10,111 nucleotides of DNA. Source: UMGS1002 sp050309735. Its GTDB lineage: Bacteria; Bacillota; Clostridia; Oscillospirales; CAG-272. The first letter of the stretch is position 1. Each line of letters begins with the position of its first letter. The stretch lies in contig JBNRMS010000043.1 of NCBI GenBank assembly GCA_050309735.1, forward strand, positions 1-10,111. Reading direction: 5' to 3'. Position numbers and translations under genes: made by a program. The notes under the pieces are model-generated. The model ran no database searches, was not told where the DNA came from, and saw only the letters and a program-made list of their open reading frames with translations. Positions 5,641 to 10,111 of this stretch are shown in pieces.

Positions 5641-7038
5641 ATGAAAAATAAAATCAAATCAATCGTTACACTTGCGCTGACCTCGATTTTGCTCCTGTCC
5701 TCCTGCGGGGCGGCAGGAGAGACAACCGGCGACGGGACAACCGAGGGAAATTCAGACGTTGACACGTCGGGCACCGGAGGCGGGGATATAACAATAATTG
5801 AAAACCAAAAAAGCGACTATACACTTGTTCGCGCTGACAGATCGCCCGAGGAGGTAACCACATCGATGCTCGACATCAATAACGCTATTATGGAAGCGTT
5901 CGGGGTCACACTTTCGGTAGCAACCGACTGGGTGAAGGGGGTGTCGTCGTCAGATGTGGTTGAGAATAACGAGAAAGAAATAATTATTGGTAACTGCAAC
6001 CGAAAAGAAGCAAAGGAGGTGCTAAGTTCGCTCGGCGAAAATGAGTATGCTATTCGGGTTGTGGGAGAAAAGCTGGTTATCATCGGATACAATGACTATA
6101 TCACGCAGCAAGCGGTCAAGGCCTTTATATCGGGTTATCTGAGAGGACAGTCGACCACCCTTACGCTTCCTCGCGACCTCTCGCTTGTCGGCCAGGCAGA
6201 CGTCCAAAAGATTGCCCTGACAGAGGGGGCCGATATTCGTGTGATGACCTTTAATATACTTGGCAGCGGAAATGAATATGACACTCGCCGGCCATACGAG
6301 ATTCAGGCAGTGCTTGATTATCTGCCCGATGTAATCGGATTTCAGGAGGCCAACAAGGCGACACACACAGGCACACTCAAGAGCGCCTCGCTCCGCGAAT
6401 TTTACAGCTTCAACGCCGAATACCACTCAAACGGTACGACGGCAAACTATACCCCGATACTCTATTTGACCAGCAGATACAATCTTGTCGAGGGGGGCGT
6501 TGAGTGGCTGAACAGCCGCTATACCGGCACTAACACAAAGTCGCTATCCTGGGCAGTGCTCGAACAAAATGAGACCGGGCGGCGCTTCATTGTCGTAAAT
6601 ATGCACGGCTCTCTCTGGTCGTCAAACTACCCCACGCCCGAGGGCGAGAGCTATGAGTCAATGAGGACTAAGGCGGTGCAATGGAGGGTTGACAATGTAA
6701 ATCAAATGCTTGCAAAGGTTGATGAAATGAAGGCAAAATACGGCGAGCTGCCGGCCACGCTAATCGGCGATTTTAACTTCAATAATACCACCGCCGCCTA
6801 TGCCGCGATGATTAAAGGCGGGATGAGCAGCGCGCAGGAGACGGCAACGGTCAGCTCGACTAAGGGGATAAACAGCTTTCACACAGTCGGACAGGCTCCG
6901 CCGGCGGGACTTAATATAGACCATGTGTTCCACGATAAAAATGGATTTTCGGCGCTGACCTTTGTAATCAGCACCAGACCCGACGACCTTAAGGCCTCGG
7001 ATCACTGCCCGGTTTTTGCCGACCTGAAGTTTAACTGA
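5641..7038 (+). CDS. Lipoprotein with endonuclease/exonuclease/phosphatase (EEP) domain
   Basis: This is a 465-aa exported protein. Residues 1-22 are a lipoprotein signal: basic KNKIK, a hydrophobic core, then lipobox LSSC with Cys22 as the lipid anchor. A Gly/Thr/Ser/Asp-rich linker runs to about 55. Residues 56-180 form a separate alpha/beta domain with EIIIGN at 113-118, resembling the N-terminal accessory domains of some secreted glycoside hydrolases. Residues 195-465 are a DNase I-like EEP domain: TFNI (Asn205), FQEA (Glu236), VNMHG (His322), GDFNF (Asp377, Asn379), IDHVF (Asp427) and SDHCP (Asp454, His455). All catalytic positions are present. EEP enzymes cut phosphodiester or phosphomonoester bonds in nucleic acids, sphingomyelin or inositol phosphates; which applies here is unknown. 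It would act on the outer face of the membrane. GAAAGGA at 5625-5631 is the ribosome site. It is third in the operon after the regulator and TIM barrel. Confidence 0.87.
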   Translation: MKNKIKSIVTLALTSILLLSSCGAAGETTGDGTTEGNSDVDTSGTGGGDITIIENQKSDYTLVRADRSPEEVTTSMLDINNAIMEAFGVTLSVATDWVKGVSSSDVVENNEKEIIIGNCNRKEAKEVLSSLGENEYAIRVVGEKLVIIGYNDYITQQAVKAFISGYLRGQSTTLTLPRDLSLVGQADVQKIALTEGADIRVMTFNILGSGNEYDTRRPYEIQAVLDYLPDVIGFQEANKATHTGTLKSASLREFYSFNAEYHSNGTTANYTPILYLTSRYNLVEGGVEWLNSRYTGTNTKSLSWAVLEQNETGRRFIVVNMHGSLWSSNYPTPEGESYESMRTKAVQWRVDNVNQMLAKVDEMKAKYGELPATLIGDFNFNNTTAAYAAMIKGGMSSAQETATVSSTKGINSFHTVGQAPPAGLNIDHVFHDKNGFSALTFVISTRPDDLKASDHCPVFADLKFN

Positions 7039-7397
7039 GTGAAAAAGGGTCTTGGTTAGCAGTTCCGAACAATTTAAATTCCCCGCCTTTGCTGCGGCTT
7101 CCCGGCGGCATGGCGGTGGTAGATGTAGAGTAAATGACCGAGAAGAAATATAAAAATAAAAAACATGATTGCTTATATAAGACGCTTTTTGTTGAAATAA
7201 TAGAATGAAGATGGATTGGGGGAATTCGATGCCGGGTTCCCCCGTGTTTTTTAACTTAATTTTTCGAGGAATACCCGGGTGCGCACCTGTGAGGGCAATC
7301 AAGGGCTTCCCGGATTTGCGGCGCTGAGGGCGGCGCGACTTATTAATTACCCGAAAAGGTCGTTTATTCATCAATTAGAAAAAGTATCGCATTACTA
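7039..7397. other. Gene-free gap between the EEP lipoprotein gene and murD promoter
   Basis: I find no credible coding frame, tRNA or recognised riboswitch here. It contains a candidate terminator at 7218-7252, a 10-bp palindrome GGTGCGCACC at 7278-7287 overlapped by ACCCGGGT (7273-7280), and a short GC-rich patch around 7082-7120. An antisense open frame over the region continues into the lipoprotein gene and looks like a shadow. A small RNA ending at the terminator is possible but not shown. Confidence 0.45.
7218..7252 (+). terminator. Candidate intrinsic terminator
   Basis: GGGGGAA (7218-7224) pairs with TTCCCCC (7237-7243) around a 12-nt loop. GTG and six T (7247-7252) follow. The stem is short but GC-rich, and the T-run is good. 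It lies about 180 bp beyond the lipoprotein stop codon, which is unusually far. It would end the regulator/TIM-barrel/lipoprotein operon or an unseen short transcript. Confidence 0.6.
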
Positions 7398-7426
7398 TTG
7401 CAATGCTTGAAGATATGGAATATAAT
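7398..7426 (+). promoter_or_regulatory. Strong sigma-A-type promoter of the murD unit
   Basis: TTGCAA (7398-7403), a 17-bp spacer and a perfect TATAAT (7421-7426). Transcription should start near 7433. That would leave the GAGG at 7430-7433 mostly outside the mRNA and so helps choose the murD start codon. Confidence 0.75.
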
Positions 7427-7461
7427 AAAGAGGCGAGAATAATTTGTTTGGGGTGATTCTT

Positions 7462-8901
7462 TTGAAGGAATTTATTGAGGGCAGCGACCTTGCGCGGCGG
7501 ATAGCGTCTGGCAGTGCCGCGGTTTGCGGGATTGGAATATCAAATCTGCCGCTGATAGATTTTTTGCTTTCACTCGGCGCTGTTGTTACCGCACGCGATA
7601 GGAAGAGTAGGGAAGAGCTTGGGGGTGATGTCGTCGATATGCTCAAGGCTCGCGGGGTGAGGCTTGTACTTGGCGAGGGGTATCTTGACGGGCTGAATGA
7701 GGACGTGATATTCCGCACGCCGGGAATGCGACCCGACCGCCCCGAGTTAATCGCGGCCAGTGAGCGCGGAGCGCTTATCACCTCCGAGATGGAGCTTTTT
7801 TTGGAGCTGACTCCGGCCACTGTAATCGGGGTGACCGGGAGTGACGGCAAAACAACCACCACAACTCTGACATATAAAATGCTTGAGGCTGAGTTTCGCA
7901 AGAGCGAATGCGGCGCGGCCTTTGTCGGCGGGAATATCGGTGAGCCGCTTCTTCCGAACCTATGCAAGATGAAGAAGGGCGATGTTGCTGTGGTTGAGCT
8001 ATCAAGCTTTCAGCTATGCACCATGAAGCTCTCGCCGCAGCGCTCGACTATAACAAACATCTCCCCCAACCACCTCGACTGGCACACCGATATGGCTGAG
8101 TACACGGCGGCAAAGCTTAATATTTGCACACATAGAGGTGCCGAGCGCCTGACGGTTAATGCAGAGTGTGAGGCCACATACAAAATCGGATGCGCCTTGC
8201 CGCTTGAGGTTATCTTCTTCTCGTCGGCAAGGTCAAGTTATGCAGAGATAGTTCCCGCCGGAAAGAAGGGTGCAAGGGCGATATTTGAGCGCGGGGGAAT
8301 GATTGTGATGAGCGATGGCGCGCTAGAAGAGGAGCTGCTGCGGGTTTCGGATATTATACTTCCCGGACGTCACAATGTTGAAAATTACATGGCGGCTATA
8401 GCCAATGTTTACGGTCTTGTGAGCCGGGACGTGTTCGCCGAGATTGCAAAAAGCTTTCCTGGCGTTGAGCATCGGCTTGAATTTGTCCGCGAGCTTGACG
8501 GTGTGAAGTACTACAACAGCTCAATAGATTCAAGCCCCACCCGCACCGCGGCGGCTATTTCAGCACTCCCGGTAAGGCCGGTGGTAATCTGCGGGGGATA
8601 TGACAAAAAAATTCCCTTCGCCCCCTTGGCAGACGCTCTGGTTGCGGGGGCCGCGGCTGTTGTCCTGACCGGTGCGACCGCCGAAAAAATCATGTCGGCC
8701 CTCAAAGAATGCTCTGGATACGATCCCGGAGCGCTGCCGGTCTCAATTGAGCCGGAATTTGCGGCGGCAATCGGCCGGGCGAGAAAGCTTGCCCGCCCCG
8801 GCGGGATTGTGCTGCTCTCGCCGGCCTGCGCGAGCTTTGACCGTTTTCGGAATTTTATGGAGCGCGGCAACCTCTTTAAAGAAACAGTGAAGAATTTTTA
8901 A
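7462..8901 (+). CDS. murD: UDP-N-acetylmuramoyl-L-alanine--D-glutamate ligase (MurD)
   Basis: This cytoplasmic Mur ligase adds D-Glu to UDP-MurNAc-L-Ala with ATP in peptidoglycan precursor synthesis. It has 479 aa from the TTG at 7462. The N-terminal nucleotide-binding domain includes CGIGISNLPL near 22-31. The ATP P-loop GVTGSDGKTTTTT is at 123-135. GGNIGEPLL, VELSSFQL and the NHLDWH segment (about 203-208) follow. The carbamylated Lys is in AAKLNI, and LPGRHNVENYMAAI opens the C-terminal part. The C-terminal domain has YYNSSIDSSPTRT, GGYDKK and LLSPACASFDRFRNF, the MurD D-Glu-site signature. Starts at TTG 7444 and GTG 7453 are in frame. I prefer 7462 because GGGGTGAT (7450-7457) is well placed and the promoter leaves almost no leader for 7444. 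No other division or wall gene is adjacent. M42 peptidase genes follow 28 bp later. Confidence 0.92.
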   Translation: MKEFIEGSDLARRIASGSAAVCGIGISNLPLIDFLLSLGAVVTARDRKSREELGGDVVDMLKARGVRLVLGEGYLDGLNEDVIFRTPGMRPDRPELIAASERGALITSEMELFLELTPATVIGVTGSDGKTTTTTLTYKMLEAEFRKSECGAAFVGGNIGEPLLPNLCKMKKGDVAVVELSSFQLCTMKLSPQRSTITNISPNHLDWHTDMAEYTAAKLNICTHRGAERLTVNAECEATYKIGCALPLEVIFFSSARSSYAEIVPAGKKGARAIFERGGMIVMSDGALEEELLRVSDIILPGRHNVENYMAAIANVYGLVSRDVFAEIAKSFPGVEHRLEFVRELDGVKYYNSSIDSSPTRTAAAISALPVRPVVICGGYDKKIPFAPLADALVAGAAAVVLTGATAEKIMSALKECSGYDPGALPVSIEPEFAAAIGRARKLARPGGIVLLSPACASFDRFRNFMERGNLFKETVKNF

Positions 8902-8929
8902 TCTCATATATAAAAGGGAATTATAAAAA

Positions 8930-9976
8930 ATGGAACTGAAAGAACTAATAATCAACCTGTGCGGGCTTATGTCGGTATCGGGCTGGGAAACCTATGAGCG
9001 CGAGGAGTTGCTTGCGCTTGTTGGAGGGTATTTCGATGAGTGCCGGGTAGACGGCGTGGGAAATCAGATTTTTATTAAAAAATGCAGAAAAGAGCGCGCG
9101 CCTCGGATACTGATTGATGCACACATGGACGAGATTGGTATGTATGTCGCCGGAATCCATGAGGGTGGATTTTTGTCGGTAGCCGGGGTTGGCGGACTTG
9201 ATACGAGAATTTTGCAGGCCGCCGAGGTAATAATCTACGGCGAGGAGAGAATTTATGGCGTCATCGCGTCGACGCCGCCTCACCTGCAAAAGCGCGACGA
9301 GAGCAAAAATCTAAAGGAGGTCGGGGATCTTCTCATTGACACCGGATACACGAAGGACAAGCTTGAAAAATTGCTGCGTGTCGGAACGCCGATAGGCTTT
9401 AAACCAAAATACACCGAGCTGCTCGGAGGGAAGATTGCAGGAAAGGGCTTTGACGATAAGGCATCTGCCGCTTGCGCGCTTCACGCTGTTGCCGATTGCA
9501 GCAGGAGCAATCTTGCCGGTGATGTTTATCTTCTTCTTTCGGCGCGCGAGGAGACTCAGAAGATCGGGGGCGTGGCGGCGGCAACCTATTCGATCGACCC
9601 CGATTATGCCATGACAATTGACGTAAATTTTGCAAAAACTCCCGATGTCACTAGAGCCGATACGTCGGTTTTCGGAGGCGGGCCGGGCATAACCCTGTCG
9701 GCCGTCACCGACCGCCGGCTGACAAGGATGACTGTCGAGCTTGCCGCCGAGCTGGGGATAAAGCACCAGAGTTCGGTTTCTGCGTCGAGCACCGGGACAA
9801 ATGCCCCGGCGGTAAATCTCACGCGAGGCGGAGTGCCGGTTGTTGACATCGGTCTGCCCCTTAAGAGTATGCATACACAAAATGAGGTGATAAGCCTTTT
9901 TGATTGCCATGAAACCTCAAGGCTTATAGCGGGTTTTATCAGTTCGGAAAAGATAGCGGAGGCATTTGTCAGATGA
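8930..9976 (+). CDS. M42-family metallo-aminopeptidase
   Basis: This is a 348-aa cytoplasmic, two-metal aminopeptidase of MEROPS family M42 (glutamyl aminopeptidase / deblocking aminopeptidase, once called endoglucanase M or FrvX). Visible ligands and catalytic residues are DAHMDEIG (His65, Asp67), GFDDKAS (Asp175/176), AREET (Glu207 catalytic, Glu208), TIDVNF (Asp231) and SMHTQNEV (His315). VIASTPPHLQ at 111-120 is typical of the family's inserted PDZ-like domain. Length and motif spacing are normal. M42 enzymes form dodecameric tetrahedral particles that trim peptides. AAAAGGGA lies about 10 bp before the ATG. It is 28 bp downstream of murD, and its stop overlaps the next start (ATGA), so the three are probably cotranscribed. 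Cellulase activity, though named in older annotations, is not supported by the family. Confidence 0.9.
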   Translation: MELKELIINLCGLMSVSGWETYEREELLALVGGYFDECRVDGVGNQIFIKKCRKERAPRILIDAHMDEIGMYVAGIHEGGFLSVAGVGGLDTRILQAAEVIIYGEERIYGVIASTPPHLQKRDESKNLKEVGDLLIDTGYTKDKLEKLLRVGTPIGFKPKYTELLGGKIAGKGFDDKASAACALHAVADCSRSNLAGDVYLLLSAREETQKIGGVAAATYSIDPDYAMTIDVNFAKTPDVTRADTSVFGGGPGITLSAVTDRRLTRMTVELAAELGIKHQSSVSASSTGTNAPAVNLTRGGVPVVDIGLPLKSMHTQNEVISLFDCHETSRLIAGFISSEKIAEAFVR

Positions 9977-10111
9977 AAAAATATGAGGGAATAGATCTCT
10001 TGCGCGAGCTGTGCCTTGCCTTCGGCCCCTCGGGCTGCGAGGACAATGTGGCCGAGCTGATAAAAGAGCAGCTTGGCGGCGTGTGCGACGAATGCTCGAC
10101 CGACCGTATGG
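9973..10111 (+). CDS. Second M42-family peptidase, partial (cut by window edge)
   Basis: Forty-six codons are visible and open to the right edge. The start ATG overlaps the previous stop as ATGA (9973-9976), a hallmark of translational coupling. The N-terminus reads LLRELCLAFGPSGCEDNV, then VAELIKEQL. This closely follows the M42 opening pattern of a helix, a (A/S)FGPSG-type turn and a second helix, and it ends in a TDRM segment where DxxGN normally follows. No catalytic residues are in view. It differs clearly in sequence from the upstream copy, so it is a paralogue rather than a recent duplicate. An M20/M28-like relative is possible but less likely. Confidence 0.75.
   Translation, partial: MKKYEGIDLLRELCLAFGPSGCEDNVAELIKEQLGGVCDECSTDRM

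Noticed and set aside
6760..7374. 204-codon minus-strand frame over the lipoprotein 3' end and gap
   Set aside because: Mostly antisense to the EEP domain, basic low-similarity composition, no clear promoter or ribosome site.
7039..7397. Riboswitch, SRP RNA or tRNA in the gap
   Set aside because: None of the conserved cores I could recall (tRNA T-arm, SRP tetraloop region, cobalamin, SAM or T-box motifs) is visible.
7395..7967. Minus-strand open frame opposite the start of murD
   Set aside because: Ser/Pro/Arg-rich shadow of the murD reading frame; it would cross the strong murD promoter in antisense.
9311..9910. 199-codon minus-strand frame opposite the M42 gene
   Set aside because: Antisense to a fully conserved M42 catalytic region, with no recognisable domain.
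1..10111. CRISPR array, insertion sequence, prophage or defence island
   Set aside because: No regularly spaced repeats, transposase, integrase, terminal inverted repeats with target duplication, or defence-type domains were seen.

Overview
The window looks like chromosomal DNA of a Bacillota bacterium of the class Clostridia, probably an uncultured gut-type lineage. This rests on family-level resemblance of the proteins, strong Shine-Dalgarno sites, sigma-A-type promoters, a Gram-positive style lipoprotein and Clostridia-like MurD motifs. It is an inference, not a placement. I see no phage, transposon, CRISPR, rRNA or tRNA signal. There are nine genes (eight complete, one cut by the right edge) in four or five transcription units, all apparently intact.

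Layout. Positions 1-165 form a gene-free, very G/C-tract-rich element with two hairpins. Positions 166-2173 (minus strand) hold a two-gene unit read from a good promoter at 2206-2234: an alpha/beta-hydrolase esterase, then a PPP-like metallophosphoesterase with an SH3-like tail. Positions 2174-2479 are a divergent intergenic region with a second strong promoter (2301-2329), which carries a direct repeat around its -35 box. It drives a HAD-family hydrolase (2480-3166). That gene converges, with only 5 bp between stops, on an SGNH/GDSL hydrolase (3172-3879, minus).

Positions 3999-4056 carry four CTACTC/GAGTAG half-sites directly upstream of a three-gene plus-strand operon. Its genes are an XRE regulator with four membrane segments (4089-4775), an overlapping sugar-phosphate isomerase/epimerase-type TIM barrel (4768-5613), and a lipoprotein with an endonuclease/exonuclease/phosphatase domain (5641-7038). 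Positions 7039-7443 are a gene-free gap with a detached candidate terminator at 7218-7252 and a consensus-like promoter at 7398-7426. That promoter reads murD (7462-8901, TTG start), an M42 aminopeptidase (8930-9976) and a second M42 peptidase starting at an ATGA overlap (9973 to the edge).

Function. The first two thirds encode small-molecule, carbohydrate-ester and phosphate-ester hydrolases typical of a polysaccharide-using anaerobe, although no substrate can be read from sequence. The last third joins a peptidoglycan precursor ligase to cytoplasmic aminopeptidases. I found no convincing new defence or mobile system. The most interesting items are the half-site cluster before the membrane-bound regulator, the phosphatase with an altered GNH motif and SH3-like tail, and the G-tract hairpin element at the left edge.
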